Assembly: GCF_015074785.1 (NCBI RefSeq)
Contig: NZ_CP042464.1
Span: 3,684,630-3,748,629 of the forward strand
Reading direction: 5' to 3'
Source: Segatella copri
GTDB taxonomy: Bacteria; Bacteroidota; Bacteroidia; Bacteroidales; Bacteroidaceae
DNA length: 64,000 bases
In this document: positions 23,428 through 31,742 of the stretch, piece by piece
Numbering within the stretch: position 1 is the first letter of the stretch
How the letters are laid out: each line of letters begins with the position of its first letter
The notes under the pieces: model-generated
Told to the model about the DNA's origin: nothing
Seen by the model: only the letters and a program-made list of their open reading frames with translations
Databases searched by the model: none
Program-made: the position numbers and the translations under genes

Positions 23428-24435
23428 TTAATTATATTTAACGACCCTTGGGTCTTGCCTAATGAAGTTTGCGTCATAGTATTCACCTTTTTCCACGAGG
23501 GTGAATATGATCCTTAGCAACTTGTTTGCTATGGCATTTAGTACATAATGACGCGGCTTTTTATCTATTAAAGTACGTCTCTCGTAATACAGTTTAATCT
23601 CCTTGTTGTGCAATCTGGCGCTTTCTGCGCAGATGTACAACAAGGTCTTTGACCGTCTATTACCAATCTTGGATATATGTGCTCCCTTGTCCATTTTCCC
23701 CGATGATTTTTCGTATGGCGCAGTTCCTGCATAAGCAGCATATTGGCGCGCTGTAGTTATTTTTGTGAAATTCTCTGTTTTTACCAATAGTTCTACTGCG
23801 GTAATCAGCCCAACTCCATCGACACTTTTAACAAGCTCATAGTTGTGGCGAATGCTCTCATGTCCATTTATGACTTTCAACATTTCTTTTTCCGTCTCTG
23901 CAATTTCCGTGTCCAACATCTCTTTGATGCGGTCCATGCTTCGCTTGACGGTAAGACTTCTGATAGGACGACAATCCTCGCTCTTGTCGGCTGTTATTAG
24001 CTGCTTACGCTGTTCTACAAGCATTTCCCGGTGGCGTGCCAATTGACGAAGCTCATATAGAGCCTCTTCTGGAAACGTCTTGTATTTCAGCTTATCAGGA
24101 TATCTCTCTCCAAAATCTCTGAGCAGTGCACAATCCAGGACATCCGTCTTGGCACGGTCAGGGGTAGCTCTGTATCTATGGATGACATATCCACCCACAA
24201 AGGCAATCTTCACATTGCTATCCATGCAGCACTTCAAGAGAGTATCACCATAAACTCCGGTATGCTCAGCAACCAATACAGCATCGCTTGGAAGGGTTTC
24301 TAAAAACCTTCCGATACTCTTAAAATTGTTCTTTACAACCTTATGTGAAGGGTGGTTTGATACTTTTTTTGATGTCAAGTCGAAAAAACTTACGTCAAAT
24401 TTCTCTTTTGCCAAATCTATTCCGTATATTTGCAT
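23428..24435 (-). CDS. IS110-family DEDD transposase (RNA-guided recombinase type)
   Basis: This 335-residue protein has an N-terminal RuvC-like DEDD domain: YGIDLAKEKFDVSFFD (Asp7), VAEHTGVYG (Glu57), RAKTDVLDCALLRD (Asp98, Asp101). The C-terminal Tnp domain has SVDGVGLITAVELL (about 204-217) and AAYAGTAPYEKSSGKMDKG, whose Ser244/245 lie where the catalytic Ser of the family is expected, then ISKIGNRRSKTLLY. All key residues seem present, so it may be active. The IS110 family uses a bridge RNA from a non-coding end to pair donor and target DNA (established for IS621). Confidence 0.93.
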   Translation of the reverse strand: MQIYGIDLAKEKFDVSFFDLTSKKVSNHPSHKVVKNNFKSIGRFLETLPSDAVLVAEHTGVYGDTLLKCCMDSNVKIAFVGGYVIHRYRATPDRAKTDVLDCALLRDFGERYPDKLKYKTFPEEALYELRQLARHREMLVEQRKQLITADKSEDCRPIRSLTVKRSMDRIKEMLDTEIAETEKEMLKVINGHESIRHNYELVKSVDGVGLITAVELLVKTENFTKITTARQYAAYAGTAPYEKSSGKMDKGAHISKIGNRRSKTLLYICAESARLHNKEIKLYYERRTLIDKKPRHYVLNAIANKLLRIIFTLVEKGEYYDANFIRQDPRVVKYN

Positions 24436-24640
24436 ATTGAATAAAGTTTTTAATAAGAAGGGTGCTCCGTTCTGAGCGGCTACAACTATACTACGAGTCC
24501 TGTCTTGTTCTACACAAGCAGGCTAATTTACTCTCAAGCTTCTGCTCAGAAAATATCCAGTTCCCCAAACAGGGCTAAGCCTTTACTATGCTAGAAAGGG
24601 CACAGGGTTAACGCTGGATATGGAGTATTCTTCTTTTTTT
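24436..24640 (-). ncRNA. Putative IS110 bridge RNA region
   Basis: About 200 non-coding bases precede the transposase ATG on the same strand, the size and place expected for a bridge RNA. The minus strand shows several stems: CATATCCAG with CTGGATAT enclosing a loop of about 50 bases, CTTGTGTAGAACAAG (short hairpin), and GCTCAGAACGGAGC close to the gene. Internal loops with guide sequences are expected but were not assigned. Expression is inferred. Confidence 0.5.
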
Positions 24641-24740
24641 ATTGTACTTATCTAATTTTCTGCAAAGTTAACAAAAGTTTGCAGATATAAAGATTTTTAC
24701 CTCTTTATTTTTCCAAGTGCAAATATAATAGAAAGGGCAG

Positions 24741-24896
24741 AAGCTCCTAGCCCAGGGCATCGCCCTGGGTTTTAATACAAATACAAAAAAATCGCCCTGA
24801 AAGGGCAAAAGCTTTCAATATCAAAGCTTTTGCCCTTTCAGGGCGACTTTGCTTTTGGTCAACATTACCCAGGGCGATGCACTGGGCTAGGAGCTT
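24741..24896. repeat. Nested palindrome built of GCCCTGGG/CCCTTTCAGGGC units
   Basis: The inner arms TCGCCCTGAAAGGGCAAAAG+CTTT (24792-24815) and their exact complement (24823-24846) form a 24-bp hairpin. It is enclosed by outer arms AAGCTCCTAGCCCAGGGC (from 24741) and GGGCTAGGAGCTT (to 24896), where the left outer arm itself contains CCCAGGGC-ATC-GCCCTGGG at 24751-24768. It is a dispersed-repeat type seen widely in this group, placed between the IS and copy D. Confidence 0.7.
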
Positions 24897-24934
24897 TTGG
24901 GCTTTCAGCCCGACCTTGCTGCCATTATCTGGAC

Positions 24935-24950
24935 TTATGACACACCCTCT
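24935..24950 (-). repeat. Terminal-repeat-like sequence, copy D
   Basis: TTATGACACACCCTCT is the exact inverse of copy C. Extended inwards it also matches copy A at 19287 (GTGTGYCATAAGTCYRGA on the opposite strand). Confidence 0.6.
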
Positions 24951-24987
24951 TCTGATTATTCTTATTGCTGTTGGATGAAAGGTTGGA

Positions 24988-25743
24988 TTAGAACGTTAAA
25001 TCTACTTCTACCGGACAATGGTCGCTGCCCATGATTTCTGTATGGATTTTAGCTTCTGTAATCTGTTCCTTGATACGGTCGGAGACAAGGAAGTAGTCGA
25101 TACGCCAACCGGCATTCTTCTCGCGCGCCTTGAAACGGTATGACCACCACGAATAGGTTACCTCATCAGGGTGGAGATAACGGAAGCTGTCGGTGAAGCC
25201 ATCATTCAGAAGAACGGTCATCTTTTCGCGCTCCTCATCGGTGAAACCGGCATTTCGGCGGTTGGTCTTCGGATTCTTGATATCTATCTCTTCGTGTGCT
25301 ACATTCAGATCGCCGCAGATGATAACAGGTTTCTTGGCATCAAGAGATTTCAGAAACTTGCGGAAATCGTCTTCCCAAGTCATGCGATAATCCAGGCGCT
25401 TGAGTTCTGTCTGAGAATTTGGGGTGTAGCAGGTAACGAGATAGAACTGGTCATATTCCAGCGTGATGATTCTGCCTTCATGATCATGTTCCTCTATGCC
25501 CATGCCATAGCTTACGCTCAAAGGCTTGTGCTTGGTATAAATGGCTGTACCAGAGTATCCTTTTTTCTCAGCGTAGTTCCAATAACTCTCGTAGCCCTCA
25601 AACAGAAGGTCGAGCTGTCCCTCCTGCATCTTTGTTTCCTGCAGGCAGAAGAAGTCGGCATCGAGTTCCTTAAACTGGTTCTCGAAGTCCTTGCCTACGC
25701 AAGCGCGCAGGCCATTTACATTCCATGATATAAACCTTAACAT
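24988..25743 (-). CDS. xth: Exodeoxyribonuclease III / AP endonuclease
   Basis: This 251-residue DNA repair enzyme cuts at abasic sites and degrades 3' ends. ExoIII-family motifs are FISWNVNGLRAC (4-15), FCLQETKM (metal-binding Glu near 37), YSGTAIYTK, VTCYTPNSQ, ICGDLNVAHEEIDI (Asp/Asn near 145-150), RIDYFLVSD and GSDHCPVEVDL (catalytic Asp-His at the end). Full length. It is the last gene of the minus-strand run from DUF1599. Confidence 0.95.
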   Translation of the reverse strand: MLRFISWNVNGLRACVGKDFENQFKELDADFFCLQETKMQEGQLDLLFEGYESYWNYAEKKGYSGTAIYTKHKPLSVSYGMGIEEHDHEGRIITLEYDQFYLVTCYTPNSQTELKRLDYRMTWEDDFRKFLKSLDAKKPVIICGDLNVAHEEIDIKNPKTNRRNAGFTDEEREKMTVLLNDGFTDSFRYLHPDEVTYSWWSYRFKAREKNAGWRIDYFLVSDRIKEQITEAKIHTEIMGSDHCPVEVDLTF

Positions 25744-25745
25744 TG

Positions 25746-25862
25746 TGTTTATTGATTATTTAGTAGTGATTATTGATTATTTAGTATTGATTATTTAGTA
25801 GTGATTAGTGATTACTTATGGACTCTAACGATTATCACTAATAACTAATAACTAATCATTAT
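25746..25862. repeat. TTATTGATTATTTAGTAGTGA direct-repeat spacer
   Basis: Units of (TTA)GTGATTA/TTGATTATTTAG repeat for about 80 bases, then CTAATAACTAATAACTAATC. It fills the gap between folE and xth. Confidence 0.65.
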
Positions 25863-25864
25863 AT

Positions 25865-26458
25865 TTAAATTCTCTTCGTTTCTCCTCTCAGCAGACTCAT
25901 AAACTCCTGGCGGGTGTTCAGTGAATTGAAAACTCCGCTGTAGTCGCTGGTGGTGGTAATAGAATTCTGTTTCTCTACACCTCGCATTTGCATGCACATG
26001 TGCTTGGCTTCTATCACAACCATCACACCCTGAGGATTCAATGTTTCCTGAATGCAGTCTTTAATCTGCTGGGTAAGACGCTCCTGTACCTGGAGACGGT
26101 GGCTATAGATATCAACCACACGGGCTATCTTGCTCAGACCGGTAATCTTTCCGTTTGGGATATAAGCTACATGCACCTTGCCATAGAAAGGAAGCATGTG
26201 GTGCTCGCACATCGAGAAGAAATCAATATCTTTCACGATGACCATCTGGTTGTATTTCTCTTCGAAGAGGGCATCGGTCAATACCTTGTGTGCATCCTGT
26301 GTATAGCCACGAGTCAGTATCTGCATAGCCTTGGCTACTCGCATCGGCGTTTTTACAAGTCCTTCACGTTCAGGGTCTTCTCCCAAGAGCTTTAATACTT
26401 CAGTATAGTGTTCTGCGAGTTCGTCCAATCCCTCGCGAAATTCTGTTTCTGTATTCAT
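25865..26458 (-). CDS. folE: GTP cyclohydrolase I
   Basis: This 197-residue first enzyme of folate/pterin synthesis converts GTP to dihydroneopterin triphosphate. Motifs are [33 protein letters not shown] (zinc-binding Cys and His near 83-86), [20 protein letters not shown], and KHMCMQMRG with the second zinc Cys. Full length with normal active-site residues. Neighbouring pathway genes folK (42843) and folB (60967) lie elsewhere in the window. Confidence 0.95.
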   Translation of the reverse strand: MNTETEFREGLDELAEHYTEVLKLLGEDPEREGLVKTPMRVAKAMQILTRGYTQDAHKVLTDALFEEKYNQMVIVKDIDFFSMCEHHMLPFYGKVHVAYIPNGKITGLSKIARVVDIYSHRLQVQERLTQQIKDCIQETLNPQGVMVVIEAKHMCMQMRGVEKQNSITTTSDYSGVFNSLNTRQEFMSLLRGETKRI

Positions 26459-26576
26459 CTTATTTATTTTATAATTCTTAATAAATAGTCAATAATTTAC
26501 AATTAATAGTTTATAGTTAGACCTACGGCATCAATGCTGTAAACTGTTAACTATCACTATAAACTATTAACTAGTA
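26459..26576. repeat. TTAATAGTTTATAGTT / AACTATAAACTATTAACT inverted spacer
   Basis: Words of the ATAGTTTATAGTTA family appear on both sides of a short core and can form a long hairpin. They belong to the family that is also translated inside the DUF3987 gene. Confidence 0.6.
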
Positions 26577-27218
26577 CTGTACCGTAATCAGTCCCTTTAC
26601 AAGGCATGCCTGTCTGTATCCCAGGGAGCGAACCTTGGCGAGTATCTTCTGGGCTTCAGCTAAGCTGCGGAAGTTGCCCATTCGGCAAATCCATCTTGGT
26701 GAGTAGAAATGAACATAAACCGGCTGTTCTGGGAAATGAACTTTTAGCTGGTTGCCTGTCCGTTCTGCTTTCAGACGGTCGTTACGTGAATTGCCGCCAG
26801 CAAAAGCCTGTACTCTATATCCTGTAACCTTATAGCTTTTGCGCATCACTTTCTTGCGCATATCCACTACAGGTGTCTCTTTTTCTTCGTTTTTGTTCTC
26901 TGCCTTTTGGGCATTGTTCACGTGGGCATTCTCTCGGGTTGCCTCACGATGCTGTGGCTCAGCCTTTTTCAGGGAATCAGGACCCTGCTTGTGCTGAGTT
27001 TCAGGCTCTTTTTCTTTTTTCTGTGGGGTAGTCTTAGTCTTGTCGTCTTGTGGAATCACTTGTTTGCCGTTTACCAGTTCATCAATCGCCTTACTTTGGT
27101 TCACGGTTACAACACCCTTTCCCGGTTCCTTCTTTTTGAGATGGTCCAGGTAGTTCTGCGCATTAGCTGTGAATGTTGAGCAGAGGATCATAATCAATAA
27201 TGTGACGAATTGTTTCAT
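26571..27218 (-). CDS. SPOR-domain secreted protein
   Basis: The 215-residue protein has a signal peptide (cleavage after FTANA near residue 20), a long charged linker rich in Lys, Glu, Gln (about 55-120), and a C-terminal SPOR domain (YRVQAFAGGNSRNDRLKAER, then FYSPRWICRMGNFRSLAEAQ, about 133-213). SPOR domains bind denuded glycan strands at division sites (family knowledge). It lies between tpiA and folE on the same strand. The last residues (GLITVQY) run to the repeat spacer. Confidence 0.85.
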   Translation of the reverse strand: MKQFVTLLIMILCSTFTANAQNYLDHLKKKEPGKGVVTVNQSKAIDELVNGKQVIPQDDKTKTTPQKKEKEPETQHKQGPDSLKKAEPQHREATRENAHVNNAQKAENKNEEKETPVVDMRKKVMRKSYKVTGYRVQAFAGGNSRNDRLKAERTGNQLKVHFPEQPVYVHFYSPRWICRMGNFRSLAEAQKILAKVRSLGYRQACLVKGLITVQY

Positions 27219-27306
27219 GACTATTCCTTTTATTTTTTTGTCATCTTGTTTTAAAACAGCACCTTATTTTTGGATCTCTATATATAATAAGGTGTAATGA
27301 AGAATG

Positions 27307-27337
27307 AAGGGATGCGCTTCACGAGAAGGCATCCCTT
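27307..27337 (-). terminator. Hairpin after tpiA
   Basis: AAGGGATGC pairs with GCATCCCTT around a 13-base loop, just past the tpiA stop on the minus strand. There is no clear T-run, so it may be a weak terminator or a processing site before the SPOR gene. Confidence 0.5.
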
Positions 27338-27362
27338 CGGGAAATGTAATATCCTTATGAGA

Positions 27363-28124
27363 TTACTTCTTCCAAGCGTCGATGATACCCTTGAAGTCAG
27401 CAGCCTTCAAAGAAGCACCACCGATCAAACCACCGTCGATGTTTGGCTTAGCGAAGAGCTCAGGAGCGTTGCTAGCCTTGCAGCTACCACCGTAGAGGAT
27501 TGAAGTCTCCTCAGCAGCCTCGTTGCCATACTTCTCTGCTACGATAGAGCGGATGTATGCCAACATCTCTTCAGCCTGGTCAGAAGTAGCAGTCTTACCT
27601 GTACCGATAGCCCAGATTGGCTCGTAAGCAAGGATGATGTTCTTCCAAGCGTCAGCGCTCAAGTGGAATACTGAACCTTCCAACTCAGCCTTTACTACCT
27701 CGTTCTGCTTCTCAGCCTCACGCTCCTCGAGAGTCTCACCGCAGCAGAAGATAACCTTCAAACCGTTAGCCAAAGCCAACTCTACCTTCTCCTTCAAGAT
27801 CTCTGCTGTCTCGCCATAGTACTGACGACGCTCTGAGTGGCCGAGGATAACATACTGAGCACCTGTGCTCTTTACCATCTCTGCTGAAACCTCACCAGTG
27901 AAAGCACCCTTAGCCTTGTCTGCGCAGTTCTCTGCACCAAGACCTACAATCTCTGAATCCAAAACCTGAGCTACTGAAGCCAAGTGGATGAATGGAGTAC
28001 AGATTACTACGTCGCAGTTTGGTTTGTCTGCTACCAATGCCTCGTTGATCTCCTTGGCGAGAGCAACACCGTCCTGCAGGTTCATGTTCATTTTCCAGTT
28101 ACCTGCTACAATTTTCTTTCTCAT
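27363..28124 (-). CDS. tpiA: Triosephosphate isomerase (C-terminal part of an open fusion)
   Basis: The glycolytic enzyme that interconverts DHAP and glyceraldehyde 3-phosphate. From the ATG at 28124 the 253 residues are a complete TIM barrel: [13 protein letters not shown] (Asn/Lys), [14 protein letters not shown] (catalytic His near 99), [15 protein letters not shown] (catalytic Glu near 170), [14 protein letters not shown] and [10 protein letters not shown]. The upstream DoxX-like frame runs straight into this ATG with no stop (see the next entry). A-rich sequence AAAAAGAAAAGAAAA before the ATG could act as a local ribosome site, so a free enzyme could still be made. Confidence 0.93.
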   Translation of the reverse strand: MRKKIVAGNWKMNMNLQDGVALAKEINEALVADKPNCDVVICTPFIHLASVAQVLDSEIVGLGAENCADKAKGAFTGEVSAEMVKSTGAQYVILGHSERRQYYGETAEILKEKVELALANGLKVIFCCGETLEEREAEKQNEVVKAELEGSVFHLSADAWKNIILAYEPIWAIGTGKTATSDQAEEMLAYIRSIVAEKYGNEAAEETSILYGGSCKASNAPELFAKPNIDGGLIGGASLKAADFKGIIDAWKK

Positions 28125-29456
28125 TTTTCTTTTCTTTTTAAAAGTTGATAATATTCTGTTCGAATTCTCTTTCTTTCTGATCCAGGCGCCCCAAGCCCAG
28201 AGCCGGTCGGCAATGGTGAGGAGTACCAGTGGAATGATGAACCAGGAGATGATGCCGGCTATCTTCTTGGCGGCACTTACTTCCGGCATCTTGCCTATCT
28301 CGGTCTTCTCCAGTGGCTTGTCACCAATCTCTGCCATGTCAGGCAAATCGTTGTGGCTCCATTTCTGGATGATGGTTCCGTTCTTCAGCAGAAGAAGACC
28401 TGGGTTGCTGCGGATTACCGTTTTCAGCGTAGTCTCGTCTGTGACATAGAAGGGATATTCCGCTCCTGTTATGTCCTGCCAGTGCTTGATGGCTTTCTCC
28501 GTACTTGCCGTGAGGCAGAGAAAACGGTAGTCATGGTCATTGGCATATTCGTAAATCTCATCGATATTGCCGAAGTTGCTGTCATCGGCAAATTCAAGAT
28601 GTGGCGAAACCAGGAGGAAGGTATAGCCTTTATCGTGAATCACTTCCTGGGTAATGTCTTCTCCCGTCTTGGCATCAGCTATGCTGAAGTCGTGGATTGG
28701 AGGTACGTAACCTTCTTCGGTCTGAACCGTCTTGCTGTCGATGAAGGTCCAGGTAGAGTCGGGATAGTTGTCTATCGTAAACTCCTTCCGCTCTCCGTTC
28801 TTCTCCAGGATGAAGGTGGTATCAAACTTGGGTTGCTTGGCTCCTTTCGGTATCTCCATGCCCTTGGCGATGTTGACACCTATATGATAAGGACGGAAGT
28901 CGAATTGCGGAAGATACCACAGACTCCAGATACTCATCACGATGGAGAAGAGGAAGGTGTAGTTGATCACCACCCACTGGGTCTGTCTCGAGATGAGTCT
29001 CTGCATCTCCAGCGGCTTTCTCCAAAGCAGGACGGCGAATATCAGGAGGATGATGTTCTTGATGAATGTCTCCATATTGGTGAGCACTACGGCATCACCG
29101 AAGCATCCGCAATCCTTTACTGGGTCTGCGATAACGATCCACAGGGTAATCAGCGTCATCACGCTCATCACGGCAAGGGTGATCTTGCTCATCAGTCTCC
29201 GTCGGATGGCGAAGAGGAGGAAGATACCGATGGCAAACTCTGCAGTGGCTAGTAATACCGACATCACCAGGGTGCTCCATGAAGGGAACATCCAGTCGAT
29301 GTGCAGCGCCTCCAGATAGTCGGTTATCTTGTATTGCGTGCCTAATGGGTCAATTCCCTTCACAAATCCTGAGAAAATGAAGGTTATTGCCATCAGCAGT
29401 CGCCCGATATTGACCGCTATCTTTGTTAATATGTGAGTTGCCTTATTCTTCATCAT
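27363..29456 (-). CDS. DoxX/BT_3928-like membrane protein fused in frame to TpiA
   Basis: The open frame is 697 codons. Residues 1-444 are a membrane protein: several helices (about 10-160 and 165-190) with the DCGCFGDAV motif near 118 seen in DoxX/MauE-type proteins, a thioredoxin-like extracytoplasmic part (about 250-375; [44 protein letters not shown]), and a last helix near 405-425. Residues 445-697 are TpiA. The two are normally separate adjacent genes. At the joint, one other frame stops with TAA 14 bases before the tpiA ATG and the remaining frame with TGA overlapping it. A one-base indel (natural or a sequencing error) could therefore have created the fusion. If real, TpiA would be tethered to the inner membrane. 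Confidence 0.7.
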   Translation of the reverse strand: MMKNKATHILTKIAVNIGRLLMAITFIFSGFVKGIDPLGTQYKITDYLEALHIDWMFPSWSTLVMSVLLATAEFAIGIFLLFAIRRRLMSKITLAVMSVMTLITLWIVIADPVKDCGCFGDAVVLTNMETFIKNIILLIFAVLLWRKPLEMQRLISRQTQWVVINYTFLFSIVMSIWSLWYLPQFDFRPYHIGVNIAKGMEIPKGAKQPKFDTTFILEKNGERKEFTIDNYPDSTWTFIDSKTVQTEEGYVPPIHDFSIADAKTGEDITQEVIHDKGYTFLLVSPHLEFADDSNFGNIDEIYEYANDHDYRFLCLTASTEKAIKHWQDITGAEYPFYVTDETTLKTVIRSNPGLLLLKNGTIIQKWSHNDLPDMAEIGDKPLEKTEIGKMPEVSAAKKIAGIISWFIIPLVLLTIADRLWAWGAWIRKKENSNRILSTFKKKRKMRKKIVAGNWKMNMNLQDGVALAKEINEALVADKPNCDVVICTPFIHLASVAQVLDSEIVGLGAENCADKAKGAFTGEVSAEMVKSTGAQYVILGHSERRQYYGETAEILKEKVELALANGLKVIFCCGETLEEREAEKQNEVVKAELEGSVFHLSADAWKNIILAYEPIWAIGTGKTATSDQAEEMLAYIRSIVAEKYGNEAAEETSILYGGSCKASNAPELFAKPNIDGGLIGGASLKAADFKGIIDAWKK

Positions 29457-29465
29457 TTTATATTT

Positions 29466-30014
29466 TTACTTCTCGCTCATTTTGATGGCACCGAAGACGG
29501 CATAGTTGATGATGTCCATATAGTTGGCATCAATACCTTCAGAAACGAGGGTAGCGCCTGCGATGTCTTCAATTTCCTTTACGCGCTGAATCTTGGTCAG
29601 GATGAAGTCTGTATAACTGCTGACTCTCATCGAGCGCCATGCTTCATCATAGTCATGGTTCTTCTTGAGCATCAGTTCCAGTGCCTCCTTTGCATGGAGG
29701 TCGTATAGTTTCATAGCCTCTTCGGGTGTCATATCCACCTCATCCACGAAAGGCTTTTCTAGCTGGATGAGTCCTATGATACCATAATTGATAAGGGCAA
29801 TGAACTCCGGACGGATACCTTCGCCAACCAGAGATTCTTTCTTGATTTCGAGCGAGCGGATGCGCTTCGCCTTGATATAGAGCTGGTCTGTCAGAGAAGA
29901 AGGGCGCAAGATTCTCCAAGAGGCTCCATAATCATGAAGCTTCTTCTCAAATAATGTCCTGCATTCACTCATGACATCCTTAAACTGCTGTTCTGTTTTC
30001 AATAAATCTGCCAT
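29466..30014 (-). CDS. DUF1599 protein
   Basis: The 182-residue protein contains two similar halves with KKLHDYGASWRILRPSS (about 25-41) and KKNHDYDEAWRSMRVSS (about 117-133), the signature repeat of DUF1599 proteins. The function is not settled; the domain has been linked to nucleotide modification in phages (from memory). It starts at 30014; an ATG 33 bases further upstream is in frame but less likely. First gene of the tpiA-folE-xth run. Confidence 0.85.
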   Translation of the reverse strand: MADLLKTEQQFKDVMSECRTLFEKKLHDYGASWRILRPSSLTDQLYIKAKRIRSLEIKKESLVGEGIRPEFIALINYGIIGLIQLEKPFVDEVDMTPEEAMKLYDLHAKEALELMLKKNHDYDEAWRSMRVSSYTDFILTKIQRVKEIEDIAGATLVSEGIDANYMDIINYAVFGAIKMSEK

Positions 30015-30096
30015 AATAATTTCGAAATTCGGTGCAAATTTACGCATTTATTATGAAATAGCCAAATAATTATTTTGTTTTTCGCTTAAAATACAG

Positions 30097-30104
30097 TAAC
30101 TTTG
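30097..30104 (+). promoter_or_regulatory. Promoter -7 box TAACTTTG
   Basis: A TAnnTTTG match followed by CACC, 21 bases before the ATG at 30126. It rules against the alternative ATG at 30102, which overlaps the box. Confidence 0.6.
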
Positions 30105-30125
30105 CACCCCGAAAGTAAAAAGAGT

Positions 30126-31568
30126 ATGAGAAATTTGACCAATGCCGAACTGGCACAGATACTGGATAAGGATATATTTCATAAGATTTCAGAGGCAGCA
30201 GATGGGCTGTCTGTGGAGTGTTATGTAGTAGGTGGATATGTGCGTGACCTCTTCCTGGAGCGACCTTCCAATGATATTGATGTCGTTGTGGTTGGTAGCG
30301 GTATAGAGGTAGCTTCTGCCTTGAAGAAGATGCTCGGGAGAAAGGCGCATCTCTCTGTGTTCCGTAATTTCGGAACAGCACAAGTGAAATATCAGGATAC
30401 AGAAGTGGAGTTTGTTGGCGCCCGTAAGGAGAGCTATCATCGCGATTCCAGAAAGCCTATTGTGGAAGATGGAACGCTGGAGGATGACCAGAATCGCCGC
30501 GACTTTACCATCAATGCGATGGCTATCTGCCTGAACAAAGACCGTTTTGGAGAACTCGTAGATCCTTTTGATGGTGTCTACGATATGGAAGATGGCATTA
30601 TTGCCACTCCGCTCGACCCGGATATCACTTTTTCTGATGACCCGCTGCGTATGATGCGTTGCGTGCGTTTTGCTACCCAACTCAATTTCCAGATAGAGGA
30701 GGAGACCTATGATGCGCTCTCCCGTAATGCCGAGCGCCTGAAGATTATCAGTGCTGAGCGAATCTGCGACGAGATGAACAAGATTATGCTCTCCAAGCAC
30801 CCAAGCAGCGGTTTCTATTACCTGAAAGATACAGGTCTGCTCGATCTCATTCTGCCAGAACTGGTTGCGATGGACAAGGTGGAAACCCGTAACGGTAGGG
30901 CACATAAGAATAATTACGACCATACGATGGAGGTGCTCGAGAATGTGTGTAAGCATTCAGATAACCTCTGGCTCCGCTGGGCTGCTCTCTTCCACGACAT
31001 CGGTAAACCGAAGAGCAAGCGCTGGGACAACAATATCGGCTGGACATTTCACAGTCATAATATAATAGGTGCAAAGATGATTTCGGGTATCTTCCGCCGT
31101 ATGAAACTTCCGATGGATGCGAAGATGAAGTATGTGCAGAAACTGGTAGAACTCCACATGCGTCCGATTGTGATTGCTGATGAGGAGGTTACCGACAGTG
31201 CCGTTCGCCGCCTGCTGAATGATGCCGGCGATGACATCAACGACCTGATGACGCTCTGCGAGGCTGATATCACCAGCAAGAACCAGGTGCGCAAGCAGCG
31301 CTTTCTGGATAATTTCAAGATGGTGCGCGAGAAACTGGTTGATTTGCAGGAACGTGATTACAAGCGACTTCTCCAGCCATGCATCGATGGTAATGAGATT
31401 ATGGAGATATTCCATCTTACACCTTGCCGTGAGGTAGGCACCCTGAAGCAGTATCTCAAGGATGCTGTATTGGACAATAAGGTGGCTAATGAGCGTGAAC
31501 CGTTGATGGAGCTTCTGATGAAGAAGGCTCAGGAGATGGGATTGGTAAATGCAGAAAACTCAAAATAG
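30126..31568 (+). CDS. CCA tRNA nucleotidyltransferase / poly(A) polymerase family, with HD domain
   Basis: The 480-residue protein has a nucleotidyltransferase head domain with VGGYVRDLFLERPSNDIDVV (about 35-54; GG and DxD metal site), the RRDFTINAMA motif near 130, the LRMMRCVRFATQL motif, and an HD domain (LRWAALFHDIGKPKSK, about 288-303; HTMEV). It is expected to add or repair the 3' CCA of tRNA. Normal length for the Bacteroidota form. Confidence 0.9.
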   Translation: MRNLTNAELAQILDKDIFHKISEAADGLSVECYVVGGYVRDLFLERPSNDIDVVVVGSGIEVASALKKMLGRKAHLSVFRNFGTAQVKYQDTEVEFVGARKESYHRDSRKPIVEDGTLEDDQNRRDFTINAMAICLNKDRFGELVDPFDGVYDMEDGIIATPLDPDITFSDDPLRMMRCVRFATQLNFQIEEETYDALSRNAERLKIISAERICDEMNKIMLSKHPSSGFYYLKDTGLLDLILPELVAMDKVETRNGRAHKNNYDHTMEVLENVCKHSDNLWLRWAALFHDIGKPKSKRWDNNIGWTFHSHNIIGAKMISGIFRRMKLPMDAKMKYVQKLVELHMRPIVIADEEVTDSAVRRLLNDAGDDINDLMTLCEADITSKNQVRKQRFLDNFKMVREKLVDLQERDYKRLLQPCIDGNEIMEIFHLTPCREVGTLKQYLKDAVLDNKVANEREPLMELLMKKAQEMGLVNAENSK

Positions 31569-31585
31569 AGAATAATTTTTGTTAA

Positions 31586-31612
31586 ATAACGGCTCCTTGC
31601 GAGCCGTTATTC
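31586..31612 (+). terminator. Intrinsic terminator
   Basis: AATAACGGCTC pairs with GAGCCGTTATT around CTTGC, preceded by a T-run and followed by TCATTTATTATT. Confidence 0.65.
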
Positions 31613-31624
31613 ATTTATTATTAG

Positions 31625-31632
31625 TACTTTTG
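31625..31632 (+). promoter_or_regulatory. Promoter -7 box of the RND efflux operon
   Basis: TACTTTTG matches TAnnTTTG, giving a leader of about 100 nt before the ATG at 31743. No operator was recognised. Confidence 0.5.
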
Positions 31633-31742
31633 CAACGCTTTTAAAACTTAAAGGCGTATGAAAGTTTTCGTTAGAGGACGGAAAGAACTTTTGAATAAGA
31701 GAAGATAAAAGATTAAATAATAAATTATAATATAAAATAGGT

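Larger units (their letters stand above)
23352..24660 (-). mobile_element. IS110-family insertion sequence (ends approximate)
   Basis: It consists of the transposase gene plus a ~220-base non-coding region upstream of it and ~75 bases downstream. IS110 elements lack clear terminal inverted repeats and insert at a short core, so the ends cannot be fixed by eye. The longer non-coding side lies before the transposase, as in the IS110 subgroup rather than the IS1111 subgroup. Confidence 0.65.

Noticed and set aside
23351..24950. A single insertion sequence with 16-bp terminal inverted repeats whose transposase is the IS110 protein
   Set aside because: IS110 elements lack such terminal repeats. 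The bracketing repeats also occur at 19287 and 19548 away from any transposase, so they belong to another element.
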